Shown: positions 42,561 through 54,086, counted from the stretch's first letter. The stretch: DNA of 64,000 nt from Pampus argenteus (GCA_036937835.1 CM072880.1:17256001-17320000); one strand, 5' to 3'. Notes: a model not told the origin generated them from the letters alone. Program-made: numbers and translations.

Positions 42561-43460
42561 AAAAGTTGTCTGCAACACCAGTGACTGCATCCCAGGTCAA
42601 GCAATGGACCCAGCGAGACCCTGTCCTGTCCAAGGTAAAGGCTTACCTGCTACAGGGGTGGCCTGCTGTGGTAGAGGGTGAGGATTTGAGGCCTTATGTG
42701 AAAAGAAAGACTGACATGACAGATCATGGAGGAAGTACATGAGACACATCCAGGTGTTTCTAGGATGAAAAGACTTGCAAGATCCTACGTCTGGTGGCCA
42801 AGAATGGATTTAGACCTGGAAAACAAGGTGAAATCGTGCTCACAGTGTCAGGCCAATCAGAAAATATCGCCACTAGCTCCCTTGCATCCCTGGGAGTGGC
42901 CAGACTGCCCCTGGTCTAGATTACATCTGGACTTTGCAGGGCCTTTCATGGGACAGATGTTTATTGTCATGGTCGACGCCCACTCTAAGTGGCTAGAATG
43001 TCACATCATGGGCAACATAACAGCTCATTCAACCATTGAGAAACTCCGACAAGTGTTTGCAATGCATGGCCTACCTGATACCCTTGTCACGTACAATGGT
43101 CCAACCTTTACAAGTGAACTGTTCAGTGAATTCATGGAACAGAATGGAATCCGTCACATTCGCACAGCTCCTTTCCATCCAACATCGAATGGACTGGCGA
43201 AATGTGCTGTCCAGACTGTGAAGGAAGGTTTGAAGCGCATGACAGGTGACTCACTGAGTACTCGACTCTCACGTTTCCTTTTCTGTGCCACCGGCAGAAG
43301 ATAGACAATCAGTCCCCGACACCCAGACACCCCAGGCCCCTTTGGTGAAAGCAGCACTGGATCCTCCCAAATCACCAATGCCTGAGGTGGCTGCTGATTC
43401 ACAGGAGACAGTGCGCAGATCACAACGTACTCGAAAGCCTCCTGACAGACTGAGTATTTG
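42561..43460 (+). pseudogene. pol: Gypsy D: integrase
   Basis: The frame 42726-43304 carries the zinc-binding end (HPGVSRMKRLARSYVWWPRM with the Cys pair CSQCQ), the core DDE residues (LHLDFAGPF; TYNGPTFTS, where Asp is replaced by Tyr-Asn; HPTSNGLAKCAV, where the catalytic Glu has become Lys/Cys-region sequence), and KEGLKRM. So at least one catalytic residue seems lost even though the frame is open. The C-terminal tail continues in another frame to RTRKPPDRLSI near 43460. Confidence 0.8.
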
Positions 43461-43648
43461 ATAAGTGCTATTGTTTTACAATGCATATACAGGTTATGTT
43501 ATTATGTTATGTATAGGCAAATTTGGTATAAGATACTTTTTTTGTGATGTGTCATTGTTATTATTGGTGTATGAAAGTAATAAAAGTAATTTACACCAGG
43601 TACATTTTCAGTTTATTGAAGACTTAGTAATGGGGAACTTCTGAACTT

Positions 43649-43980
43649 AGTGGGGGAGGAGTGTTATAATGCTGAAGTAAATCGGTTTAATGTTCATTAT
43701 TATTACAAGGTGGCACTCATGCAACTGTGTAATGTGGGGATGTGGCCAGCAAGGATTAATTCTAATTCTTAGAAGAAGGTCACAGGTCAATGCTCTAAGA
43801 GACTGTGATGTATGTTTGACAAATAATTCAGATAAAGGTGATAACTCGGCATCTTCGTTTGTGGTCCTTTTTATTTGACAAGTTACCATACTTGGTATAG
43901 GAAGACGTCTACAAAGCTCTGATTGGTTTAGTTTTCCTAATCATGGAAACAGCAAAGTCAGAAGTTTTTGTTGTCCTGCT
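43649..43980 (+). repeat. Gypsy D polypurine tract and 3' LTR start
   Basis: GTGGGGGAGGAG (43650-43661) is the purine tract. TGTTATAATGC follows as the LTR start. Weak promoter-like AT-rich sequence follows. The LTR end was not located, and the right limit given is a guess. Confidence 0.5.
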
Positions 43981-44507
43981 CACTCATGGCTTGACAATTC
44001 ATTTGTGACTTTAGAAACATGATGTGAGATTTGTGACTGAATTCCTTTATATTTAGTTACATTATAATTGTGTGTATACGCTAAATTAATACATTTAGGT
44101 TGTTTTTGTGCAGCGGACATATAATTAAAAGTGTGATACATGCATTGATACTTTTTAATGGAAATATGAACTTTGGAAGAACTTTGGTGACTAAACACAA
44201 CTCTGTCTCCTAGAAATTACATCCATATACATTACTGTTTCCCCATTTACATTGTATTGACAAAAGTAAGTACTGCCTGGATTATGTTCACAGGTAACCT
44301 TTTTTTAATGACTTAAATATTCCATTTATATATCGTTCTGAAGTCAGAGGGAGGGAGTCGGGGTGGATGTAAGATTCTGATACTGCATCATGTGGCCTGT
44401 GTGTGTTCAGGTTTAGGCAACAAAAGCACTTTGGTTCAGGTTAGTGAACGATTAGTTTTGTTGTATATAAATGTATATAAATTTCTCTAATCTTAATTCT
44501 AATTGAA
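43981..44507. other. No gene seen
   Basis: AT-rich sequence between Gypsy D and the Penelope-like element. Part of it may still be the Gypsy LTR. Confidence 0.45.
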
Positions 44508-44752
44508 CGCAACTGGACTTGGTTATTTGTCTTTGAAGATGTTTCACCTCTCATCCAAGAGGCTTCATCAGTTCATGCTAGCTTGACTAGTGTGGGACTA
44601 GTCCAACTAGCTGGTGTAGAAACCCAGGTATTTAACCTCTGTGAAGGCAGTCACATGGCCAGTGATGTCATTGGCTCTTTAACACTCCATGTGCCGAACG
44701 ACAGTCGTTTAGTGACAGTCGTTGGGGGTGGTGAAAGTTAGTTTTAACTTCG

Positions 44753-45166
44753 TTAGTGCTCTATTGTGTTATAACGACAGTCGTTAGAGTCACATGGGGC
44801 CTTTTGTGAATCGCTGTTGTTCTTAGAGGCTAAGTTGCTGAATTTGCTGGAAAGAGATGAAAGGGCAGCATTGTAAATTGGAGATAGATGGTGTCGCAGA
44901 CCTCCTCCTCTGTTTAGGGATGATTTTTCTAATTTCACATAGATGGCTTCTTTTACCCCTCTTTCAAACCATCTATCCTCTCTGTCCAGGATGTGAACAT
45001 TGTTGTCCTCAAAGGAGTGAGCTTTCTCCTTGAGGTGTAGGTAGACAGCAGAGTCTAGGCCTGAGGAGTTGGGCCTCCTGTGTTGGTACATGCGCTTGTG
45101 CAATGGTTGCTTAGTTTCCCCAATGTAGAGGTCTTTGCATTCCTCATTGCACTGTACTGCATACAC
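44753..45166 (-). pseudogene. GIY-YIG endonuclease of the Penelope-like element
   Basis: The frame opens with MYAVQCNEECKDLYIGETKQ, the GIY-YIG core in the variant form seen in Penelope-like elements. HKRMYQHRR carries the conserved Arg, and HLKEKAHSFEDNNVHILDRE plus an E in RGVKEAIYVKL follow. The CCHH-type Cys pair expected at the linker is visible upstream (WCMQY / CNEEC). The domain nicks target DNA. It is frameshifted relative to the RT. Confidence 0.8.
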
Positions 45167-46095
45167 CAGATTGGGATACAGTGCTTGTTAAAGATCCTCC
45201 TGAGTTTCTCTGATACCCCAGATACATATGGAATGACTATGTTGTTTCTTTTGTCTTGTTTTCCTTTCTCAACCCCTTTGTTGGTGTTTTTTCTGGAGCC
45301 AGCTGCAGTTTTCACAAAGGCCCAATTGGGATAACCACAAGTTTTGAGGGCATCCCTCAGGAGGAGATATTGGTCTGTGTGTGTGGGTTTCCCGTATACC
45401 CCAATGTGGAGGCTCCTGTCTTTTTCAATATGGACGTCACAGTCTAAGAAGGGCAAACTGTTGTCCTTAACATCTTCTCTGGTGAACTTGATGTTTCTGT
45501 CCACTGAGTTGATGTGTTCAGTAGAGGCTTGCACTTCTTGGGTTTTGATCTTGACCCATGTGTAATCCACATATCTGAACCAGTGGCTCGGTCTTACTCC
45601 TTTCCTCCATGTACAGATTGGCCACAATGGGGGATACTGGGGAACCCATGGCACAGCCATGTTTCTGTCTGTAAAGTTTTAAACTGGAAATATGTGGTGT
45701 TGAGGCATAAATCCAGAAGTAGGCATATCTGTTCTGTTTTGTTTTTATTTTGTGTTCTGTCCTGGAGAGAGTTGTCATGTGTAAGTCGCTTTCTCACTGT
45801 TTCCAAAGCCTAACAAGGGTGCCAAGATGCTAGCCACATGTTTGGCAATGTTGTAGGTGACAGAGTTTATACTGCTGACAATGGGTCTGAGTGGGGCCCC
45901 TTCTTTATGGATCTTAGGAAGTCCATATATGCAGGGGATTGAGTCTTGTGGATATAACCGGTGGTATTGTATTCTATCAATAATCCCTTCTTTTTGTAGT
46001 TTTTGTAGACATCTATTGCCTTCTTTTTGTAATTACTGGTTGGGTCTTTTTTCAGAATTTCATATTAGTTTTGTAAATCATTGATTCATCAGAAT
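45055..46095 (-). pseudogene. Penelope-like reverse transcriptase, active site altered
   Basis: Pieces in order on the minus strand: DPTSNYKKKAIDVYKN (about 46050), a palm region ending with VTYNIAKHVASILAPL (about 45830), MGSPVSPIVANLYMEE (about 45610-45660), then FRYVDYTWVKIKTQ, where the catalytic pair Asp-Asp has become Asp-Tyr. Next come NSLPFLDCDVHIEKD and VYGKPTHTDQYLLL, both conserved in Penelope RTs. Frameshifts at about 45600 and 45780 break it. Fish elements of this group prime at telomere-like or nicked ends. Confidence 0.8.
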
Positions 46096-46182
46096 TTTTT
46101 CCTTCTTATGTTTTTTTGTTATATGAAATAAATGGGCTCAATTAATTTTTTGAGTCCTGTTTGAGTCCTGCCCTGACAATTC

Positions 46183-46229
46183 TGTTGTTGTTGTTGTTGT
46201 TATTATTATTATATTATTATTATTATTAT

Positions 46230-46264
<35 letters not shown>
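46183..46264. repeat. Compound (TTG)n-(TTA)n-(TAG)n microsatellite
   Basis: Three adjoining trinucleotide runs (GTT, ATT, AGT) make a perfect transition series. Confidence 0.97.
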
Positions 46265-46297
46265 CAGTTGTTACATTATATTTTATTTCTATAAATA

Positions 46298-46815
46298 TAC
46301 CGGCGTTTCTGTGCTAATTGTCCAGCAGGTTCTTGTGGACTGTGCCTGCTGCTGTGGTCTTGCGTGGCGTCCACTGCATGCGTTGTCACCGTTATCATTG
46401 TTACCATATCTCCATTACAGTTTATAGTTAGTTAATGATTTGCTGTTGTGCATCTGTGTCTCTATCACAGGTACTTCTACTGTAATAATTCATCATTCAT
46501 TGTAATCCATTCTCATTTTATCATCCATTGTAATTCATTGTGATTGTACAATATGTGTGTGTTGATTTGTTGTGTACATGTGACATCCATTGCACGTCTG
46601 TCCGTCCTGGGAGAGGGATCCCTCCTCTGTGGCTCTTCCTGAGGTTTCTTCCACCTATTTTCCCTGTTAAAAGGTTTTTTGGTAGGCAAGTTTTTTTCTC
46701 ACTCGAACCGAGGGTCTAAGGACAGAGGTTGTCACTCCCTGTACAGATTGTAAAGCCCTCCAAAACAAATGTATTTTGTGATTTTGGGCTATACAAATAA
46801 AATTTGATTTGATAA
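46298..46815 (+). mobile_element. Rex1-like LINE 3' end (copy 3)
   Basis: It has the same blocks as the copy at 7290-7801, from CAGCAGGTTCTTGTGGACTG to GGGCTATACAAATAAAATTT. It is non-coding and 5'-truncated, starting near the end of the compound microsatellite. The two copies differ by scattered substitutions and a GAGAGGGATCCCTCC segment, so they are not recent duplicates. Confidence 0.72.
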
Positions 46816-47821
46816 TTTCCCAGTTTGGGATTAATAAAGTATATCTATCTATATTTATCTCTATACATCTTACAATTTGTTGCATCTTGGTCATGGAATA
46901 CAAATTTAAAGATGTTAACTGCTGGTTAAATGACACATTGTCCTATGTTATATTTCTTCAGATAACACGTCTGCCTTTGCTTCTGAACCACTTCACTGCT
47001 AAACTGAGTGTTTAGTTTCAGAGTTTATTTAACTGGCCATAGACAACAAACAATGCTAAGCATGAACTGTAAAGCAATTTCAAATAAAGACTCATATTCT
47101 CTCCAAAACTACCATAGGCTAAAATATCATAAGTGAGTAATTTGGGACTCACTGTAAGAAAAAACTGCCTTAAAAAAGTTTAAAGGTATTAAACAGGTAA
47201 GATATCGTGAGAACAAATGCAACATGATTATTCATCTGACTGTTACTAAATGAATGAAGTGCAGAACACAAAACACGCTTTCAGAGAAAGGAATGAGACC
47301 TATTCTGGAGACAATTGTTTGATTCCTTTCAATGTTTTTTTTTTTTTTTATTGGAAGGCTGTAAATTTCTTATTTTCTACAGTGTAAAAGGTCACAATTT
47401 AAATTCAGATTAAAAAGATGGAAATTTTAAAGAGAAATATGAATAATATTAAAAAAAAAATAACTGGTTTAGAAGAGCAACAACATCCCTACATAATGAT
47501 CCACTAGAACAAACAAATCACATGACAGTGTGGAGTAAAGGTAAAAACCGCACCGCAGAAGAAGCTTGATTGAGGAATGATATGAAATACACAGATGGGT
47601 AAGAACCATAATGTAATATTAACATAACATGAATATCACTATTCACAAACAGAATACATAAAATATAACTGTAATTCTGAATAAAAATGTGAAGCATACC
47701 TCATTTTATTTAAATGACATGAAGAAGCAATAACATTATCTTTTACACTCACACAGTGCACAGTCATAATAAAAGAAAAAAGAAAAAAAAAAAAAAATGC
47801 ATATATGTATGTATATAGTTT
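46816..47821. other. No gene seen
   Basis: AT-rich sequence with a short T run near 47336-47350. No frame is supported. Confidence 0.5.
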
Positions 47822-47889
47822 GATTTTAGCAAGTGGTTGCAATGAGTAAAAAATTTAAAGGGGTCTGAATACTTTCCGTACTCACTGTA
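47822..47889 (+). mobile_element. Tc1-like transposon end remnant
   Basis: AAAGGGGTCTGAATACTTTC followed by CACTGTA and TA repeats matches the inverted-repeat end of fish Tc1-like transposons. Only one end is present. A TA run at 47888-47904 is adjacent. Confidence 0.6.
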
Positions 47890-48056
47890 TATATATATAT
47901 ATATAGTTTAAACATATACTTTTTACAATTCTCTTTCCATTTAAATATGCTTGGATAGTGTAGTAGCTCTTGCGATGCACATTTGATCAGATTTCATTTT
48001 TTAGAGTCCTGAACATTCAGTATGTTTGTTTTCAAGCTGCAGTGAAACAGGTGACT

Positions 48057-48250
48057 TGATGTCACAAATCCCCTGCTAGGATAACTGATCTTTGTATGTG
48101 TATGTCTGTTTGTGTGTGTCTGTTTCCTGGTGGTGCTGAGGGAGGGGACCTCAGCCTGACTATATCAGCATACCCCTCCTTTGCTCAATAAACTGTTACA
48201 CTCTAACCCTTGTTCGGTTTGCTTCTGGGTCCCTTCTGGGACATTGCATT
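48057..48250 (+). repeat. Possible solo LTR
   Basis: The segment has a TGATGTCACA start, a GC-rich middle, CAATAAA at about 48185 and a CCTTCTGGGACATTGCA end, in the layout of a short LTR. No partner or duplication was found, so a promoter-like intergenic sequence is equally possible. Confidence 0.3.
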
Positions 48251-49128
48251 AGCAATTAGAAGAGTTACAGTTACAGGTTGATTTAAGGTGCTGCTATTTG
48301 CATGTTCCTACCTGGAGTCCTTATTCATAAGTGCGTCAGTAATTATTACAAAAATAGAGATTTGAAGGGGCAAAAGAATTAGACCTTCGATGTTCTTATC
48401 CTCTGTCCTAATGGGAAAGAAAGCCCCACATGTTATTGCCATGAAGGAGAATGACCTCAGGGAGTGATGAGGGATAGCATAACGAGTAATAAATAACTGC
48501 TTAAAACTGTTTTTAAATAGTTAATCAAAGGACAGAAAATCACAGATGAATCAGTTAAAGCTGCATTCATCCATTTGTGCCCACTAGGCGACAGAAAAAC
48601 ATCAGAACCCACACACTCCAAATATTACAAATATAAATGTAATTGACTTGATTTGTCTTGACTAGTCATTAACTTTGTGTGCTAGCCAGATAGTCCTAGT
48701 TTGTACCTCTCATGTACGACCATTACATTACAGCCACAGAGCTAAGACTAAGTTTTTTCTGAAGGATAAACACACACTTACAAAACAAGTAAACTTTGTA
48801 AAACTTTGTAAAAGTTAGATGATAAAGATGAATTCTGTTCTATTCTAAAGGGTGGATTTAAATCACTTACCATTTTTCTTAAAGGTATTTTCAAAGACTC
48901 TTCCAAGCATCTGGATAAAAAAAACATTGTCTGTTGCAAAACAAAATCAAAAAACATAGAATATGTTCTTGTTCATTTTGTATGACACAAAAAATACAAA
49001 TTCTTAGTTCTGTATGAAAACATGAAATAATAACAACATGAACATTTGTCATTTCTGGTGACCATCTTTGTTTGAATAAGAAATAGTCAAATTTTAAGAA
49101 ATAGACAGAGTTGATTTTCATTCACATG
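48251..49128. other. No gene seen
   Basis: AT-rich sequence up to the ERV2 insertion site. Confidence 0.5.
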
Positions 49129-49133
49129 GTTAG

Positions 49134-49606
49134 TGTTGTGGATTTTTCTATCCTTCTCGGCAGTATTAATTGTTTGTCTTTCTTCTGGTGCCACCATATC
49201 TAAACAATATGTGTGGCAAGGGTCGAAGGAAGGACTGTTGCTGCCTTCCTAGTCATAATAGATAGCTTGCTGTTGCTGTTCCAATCTGCGTAAGCGGACA
49301 TCTGTGTCCCCAGACTGGAATGGGCTGGTAATAACACCTCTGAGGGTCAAAGACATTGTCTTTGACTAAATCTGGGGCGTGTAGGGTTTGGGTGTGATCT
49401 TTTGGGTTTAAAGTATTTCCACCATCACGAGTTTGTCAGAATGCGAGACCGATTTCAAGCACTTCAGGTGTATTCTGATTGTGTCTCTATTTCTCCTTGA
49501 TCAAGAATCAATAAATAATACAGCATAAGACATCAGAGGCTCCTGAACACTTTCTTCCCTCCTGACCTCACCATTGACCTTTGACTTCAGCGATTTCTCC
49601 TCAACA
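49134..49606 (+). repeat. ERV2 5' LTR (473 bp)
   Basis: TG...CA ends are confirmed by the match to the 3' LTR and by the GTTAG duplication. AATAAA at 49510-49515 is a likely poly(A) signal. Compared with the 3' LTR it has a 27-bp segment (about 49184-49210) that is absent there, and five transitions. Confidence 0.92.
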
Positions 49607-49608
49607 AT

Positions 49609-49626
49609 TGGCGTCACAAACAGGAT
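49609..49626 (+). promoter_or_regulatory. ERV2 primer binding site
   Basis: TGGCGTCACAAACAGGAT starts two bases after the LTR end, with the invariant TGG complementary to tRNA CCA. The complementary tRNA could not be named with confidence; it is not the tRNA-Pro site seen in the Gypsy at 25.6 kb. Confidence 0.65.
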
Positions 49627-50336
49627 TTCAACAGAACAAAGACATGGTAAGTGCAAAGTTTTATTACTATGCCTTACCATGTCTGCGTTTGACGAAATCA
49701 TAAAAAACTATGTGCCTTTAATCTGCCTGGAATATAAAAACATCTAAGACCTACCAGGGGGTCAGGAGCTTTAGTGTCTTTGGGACAATGTCCTGGCTGA
49801 AACCTCTGGCTTTGTTTGGAACGTATGTGTCATACAAACATCCCAGTTAGATGTTCAATTTTGGCATATTGATTTAAAGTGAGAAATCAAGAAAGCTGAC
49901 AATGGTGTAAAAAAAAACACTTTAAAAATAAATGGAGCTGTAACAATAATTGATTACAGAGCAGTGTAAAGTGTGTGGATCTGAAGGGGGGCAGGTTGGG
50001 TTTATGACCCACTGCATTGCCACTACGTGGCTGTTTGTTTCTGCACTCGGCACAGAGAGACCCACCTGAGGTTTAAACTTTAGAAAAGACATTTTCGGGG
50101 GAGTTTAAATACACCCTCGTTTGAATCAAGATTGGGGATCTACTCTGTGTCCTTTGGGAAACGTTGATTTTAAATGTGTATACACTGGGAGAGAAAAATA
50201 AGTACATTTTTCATCCTTTTACCTCAGATCACCACTGCTGTAGTTAGAAAAGTGTGGAGACTGACCTTTGATGCTGCTGTATTGTGGTTTGACATCTGTT
50301 TGACTGTATGTGTAATGTACTAATGCGCAAGCGAAA
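49627..50336 (+). other. ERV2 leader with splice donor
   Basis: GTAAGT at 49647-49652, just after the primer site, is a consensus splice donor for subgenomic env RNA. The remaining 690 bases are non-coding. Confidence 0.5.
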
Positions 50337-51120
50337 ATGGGTAATGATCTGTCCAAAGCAGTAGACAAACTTGAAATCATGCAAACTGACTCAGCAAAAG
50401 CTAAGTCAAAGACAAAACATCTTTCGATAAAAGATCAAAGAACTAACGTGAAGTTAGATGGTCAACCTGTCATTGATACACAGCATACCGGAGCAGGCAC
50501 ACACACATACACCTCTGACCAGATATCACAATTCAAAGCAATGTTTTCGCCACATGTGCCAGCTGGACTCATCGGTAGACTGAAAGGATGGGATTTTGTG
50601 TTTCCGTTCACTTCTCTTATGTGTGAATGGACGAATGGCATGTGGCCATATGAGGGAGCGTTCGAGAGAGAGAAGCTGCAAATGTCTGAAATTAATGTTA
50701 ACTCTAGTGTTGGAAATCCATCCTGGGATTTCAGATACATGAATGAGTGTATTCAAGTGTGGTTGACTGTGGCCCGTGAAAGATGTGGTGTCAGAGTGTG
50801 TGACAAAAGCTGTGAGATTGGACCAGATGATTTAATAAAGATGATTGATCTGACTGCTAAATGTGTTACTGCCTCTCAAATGCCTGTACTAGAAGCTAAG
50901 TTGCAAACTAGAGCTTTAGAAATGGCTAAGATAAAGCAGCAACATGTTGATAATTTGGAAAATTGTGCAAAAGCTATGATGTATGGCTGGGCAAAGCGTG
51001 ACGTGACGAAGAGGCCCAGGTTGTGAAACCAAAAACAAAGCAGGCTGTTTCTGAAACACACACAAGCAACTATTTCTACTGTAAAAACTGCAGAGCATGT
51101 ATGCACACCTACATCCAACT
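50337..51120 (+). pseudogene. gag: ERV2 gag, truncated
   Basis: The ATG at 50337 opens 229 codons starting MGNDLSK; the Gly2 context suggests N-myristoylation of a matrix domain. A Lys-rich segment is followed by a proline-containing region and capsid-like helices (WDFVFPFTSLMCEWTNGMWP; CIQVWLTVARERCGVRV). The frame stops at 51026. Downstream, another frame shows a lone CKNC pair that may be the rest of a zinc knuckle. At about a third to a half of normal Gag length, much of capsid must be deleted. It is unlike the Gypsy Gags in this window. Confidence 0.7.
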
Positions 51121-51869
51121 TTGTCACCACTGTTGGTGATTCCGGGGTTCCCATTGCGGAACTGTTATCTCAGAGAACTAAAATAACTGTTGAAGGCTCT
51201 GAAGTGATGCATTCTTTTCTGATATCTGATAAAAGCCCAATTAATCTCATGGGAAGGGATCTGCTTTGTAAACTGCATGCTACTATTCAGTGCACCCCGG
51301 AAGGATTGTTTTTGACCCTCCCTGATGAAAAAGCCGCTCTAGCATTTCAGTTTTTGCAGAGTACGGAAGACAGTTTGTATTGCTGGGAATTGATAGGTTT
51401 TAATATGCTTCCCAGTTTCACTGTTTCAGATATTCAGAAAGTCGCTAAATCATCTCCAGCATGTGCAACATTGATGTCTACAATGAGGCCTCTTTTGCAT
51501 TGTTATTGTACTGCAGCATTTAACCCTTCTGAGCAGTATAAACAATTGGTTTCCAGGTTTTTAAATAACACACCTGGCTGTGAGCTGAAACACCTTGGAG
51601 ACATGGTGGCTCAGTACCAGGCATTGAAAGAAGCTGCACCAGCTTCTCAACACCAAACAGTAACATATTTAGGGGGGGAACTGTATATGTTGTCCTTAGA
51701 TGAACATGTGCAATTACCGATGTCTACATTTGTTACTCACCAGCCGCCTCTTCCCACACAGTATGGACCTCCTTCTGAATTGTCTGAGGTTCCACCTATT
51801 TTGTGGGCTAAACATAAAAATCATGTGGGTTTTGTAAATTCGGCTCCGCCACATAAAGTCACACTTTAG
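51112..51869 (+). pseudogene. pro: ERV2 protease remnant and RT linker
   Basis: The conserved INLMGRDLLCKL and CTPEGLFLTLP segments of a retropepsin C-terminal half are clear (from about 51240), but the DTGA active site is not present upstream. Instead a short GDSGVP segment is joined to it. The 51204-51869 frame then runs 150 codons through the protease-RT linker to HKNHVGFVNSAPP. The same region in ERV1 keeps its DTGA, which makes the loss here evident. Confidence 0.78.
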
Positions 51870-52866
51870 CCTAATGCTAAGCTACCTATGATTCGACAAT
51901 ACAATTTGCCTCACAGAGCTGTAGTAGGAATTGAAAGTGTCATTCAGTCTCTATTGGATCAAGACGTGCTAGTTCAAACCACCAGCCCATGTAACACTCC
52001 CATTTTACCAATTCCCAAAGCAAATCGCCCTGAACATTGGCAGTTCGTGCAGGACCTGCAAGCGATTAATAATATAGTGGTACCTGCAGCTCCAATTGTG
52101 CCTGACACCAATTCGATTTTAGCTTCTTTACCACCTAACTCCACACACTACACAGTCGTTGATCTGAATTCTGCATTTTTCTCGATACCGTTGCATCCAG
52201 ATAGCCAGTATCTGTTTGCATTTACATTCAAAGGTAAGCAATACACTTGGCGACGGTTGCCGCAGGGTTTTGTCGAGAGTCCCACGGTGTATGCGGCGAC
52301 GGTAAAAAAAAAAGATCTAGATGGGTTCCACCTGCCAGGTGGCTCCACTCTCTTGCAGTACGCTGTTGACCCCCTAATAGCTTCTCCATCAAAATAAGCT
52401 TGCCAAACAGACTCTATCTTACCATACAGAGACTGGCCGAGTGTGGTCACAGAGCGTCGCTGGCAAAGTTGCAATTCTGTCGACCAGAGGTGACATATTT
52501 GGGTCATGTTCTGAAGGATGGACAACGCCTTTTGTCACCGGAGAGGGTGAAACTGCTAGTTAACATGCCTCCCCCCACAACCAAGAAACAAATGCTCTCT
52601 TTTCTGGGGATGGCTAATTACTGCAGACACTGGATTTTTGAATATGCAACTATGGACTCTGTTTTGAGAGCTGCCACACTGCAATCAGCTCCACCCGTGG
52701 TACAGTGGACTGAGGAAATGAATAAAGCCTTCCAAGATCTGAAAAATGCTCTCACAATGGCTCCAGCGTTGGGTTTGCCTGACTATCATCAGCCGTTCCA
52801 TCTACATGTGCATGAGAGAGATGGCTTCGCCACTGGCATTCTGGTAATCACTGCAAAATTACGCTG
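51870..52866 (+). pseudogene. pol: ERV2 reverse transcriptase, active site altered
   Basis: Frame 51888-52397 gives SPCNTPILPIPKANRPEHWQ, FVQDLQAINNIV, VVDLNSAFFSIPLHPDSQYL and LPQGFVESPTVY, then the active-site strand reads QYAVDPLIAS at about 52356-52385 instead of Y-x-D-D. A run of A near 52306-52315 suggests slippage a few residues earlier. A stop at 52397 precedes frame 52400-52867 (FCRPEVTYLGHVL; LSFLGMANYCRHWIFEYA; the connection). RNase H should follow but the frame ends. Confidence 0.85.
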
Positions 52867-53800
52867 ATGACAGGGAGAGAAGTCTGGTTGCATGGACCAA
52901 CACATGTCGGAAGAGGGGTGATAAATGATGTTATTCGTTCACAATGGTTTGCACCAGGCATTAGACAAGTTTTAACAAACACTTGTAGACAGTTGTATGA
53001 CGTGTCAACAGACCAGAAAGAAGAATAGCACAGTGAAGCATGACCATCTGGAACCTCCAACAGGTCCCTTTGTAAATTTGCAAATTGACTTTGTACATAT
53101 GCCAAGTTGTCAAGGCTACAAATATTTGTTAGTTGTGACAGATCGATTCTCAAAATGGGTTGAGGCTTTCGCGACAAGGAAAGAAGACGCTCGAACAGTT
53201 GTTAAGTGTCTGCTAAAAGAGGTGATCCCTAGGTTTGGAGTGCCACAGGGAATAGATAGTGACAGAGGTCGCAGGGTCTGTCAGATATCTTAGGGTTCAA
53301 GTGGCAGTTATATGTTCCATATCACCCACAAAGTTCTGGTCAAGTTGAGAGAATGAACGCAACTATCAAGGATCGGTTGACCAAAACAGTGCTGACAACA
53401 GGTCTAAAATGGCCTGATGCACTGCCTATTGTGTTGTATTCCATCCGAAGCGCACCAAGCGCAACAATAGGACTAAGTCCTCATGAGGTGTTAATGGGGA
53501 GACCAATGTCCACAGGGATAAGTCCTCCTTTGACACCACACAAAACTTCTCTGCTTTGGACGGATGAGTTTATGACTGAATATGTAAAAAGACTAACTGA
53601 AATTTTGAGAAAATATCATTTTCAGGTAGCTGACAGGCTCCCAAAGCCTTCTGTGGAGCCAATTCATCCTTTTAAGGAAGGAGATTTTGTATTAATCAAA
53701 TGTCTGGAAAAGTTGTCTTTGTCTCCCAGGTGGAAAGGTCCCTACCAGGTGTTGCTGACAACTAGGACTGCCCTAAAAGTCGAGGGCAGAGCAGAATAGG
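52860..53800 (+). pseudogene. pol: ERV2 integrase, frameshifted
   Basis: The zinc-binding region is partly present (GPTHVGRGVINDVIRSQWFA; CMTCQQTRKK). The core has the first Asp in NLQIDFVHMP, VVTDRFSKWVEAF, the second Asp in GVPQGIDSDRG, and the Glu in YHPQSSGQVERMNA, followed by GLSPHEVLMGRP and a C-terminal SH3-like region (GDFVLIKCLEKL; PRWKGPYQVLL). Frames change at about 52995 and 53290. All catalytic residues are readable. The region before it lacks RNase H. Confidence 0.85.
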
Positions 53801-54086
53801 TTCACGCCACAAGGTGCAGGTTGGCTCCACCAACCGCTGGCGAAAGACTGCTGAACCCTGGCGACTCCGCAAAGCAAAGAGCAGGACACAGTCGGTGTCA
53901 CTGACCCCTCACCCCAAAAAGAGGGGTGTTCTTTGCTGAGTGTTCTTGGTAAGGCGAACACTGAGCTCAACTCTGAACGTGAGAACAGTTTGACAGGTTC
54001 CTGTCGAAGCTGCAGCAACGTGAGTATTGACATAGCAAAAACACAAGTTGATGATGTTGCCGTAAGAGAACTTAAAAGAAAAGTGC

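Larger units (their letters stand above)
40700..43661 (+). mobile_element. Ty3/Gypsy element D, nearly complete pol
   Basis: Zinc knuckle, protease, RT, RNase H and integrase follow in order, with only scattered stops, ending in a purine tract and LTR start. The Gag N-terminus and 5' LTR are missing at the junction with L1. The RT-RNase H style (YPLPQVDDLFATLAGGKSFT; IHTDHKPLMSLF) matches the Gypsy group often annotated in animals as K02A2.6-like. Confidence 0.85.
44508..46095 (-). mobile_element. Penelope-like retroelement (RT plus GIY-YIG)
   Basis: Minus-strand coding for a Penelope-type RT lies upstream of a GIY-YIG endonuclease, the combination unique to Penelope-like elements (Neptune/Poseidon group in fish). 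The sequence 3' of the ORF (TTTCACCTCTCATCCAAGAG at about 44541-44560) is the conserved terminal block of these fish elements. The N-terminal RT begins near 46090 and its upstream part is missing. Confidence 0.82.
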
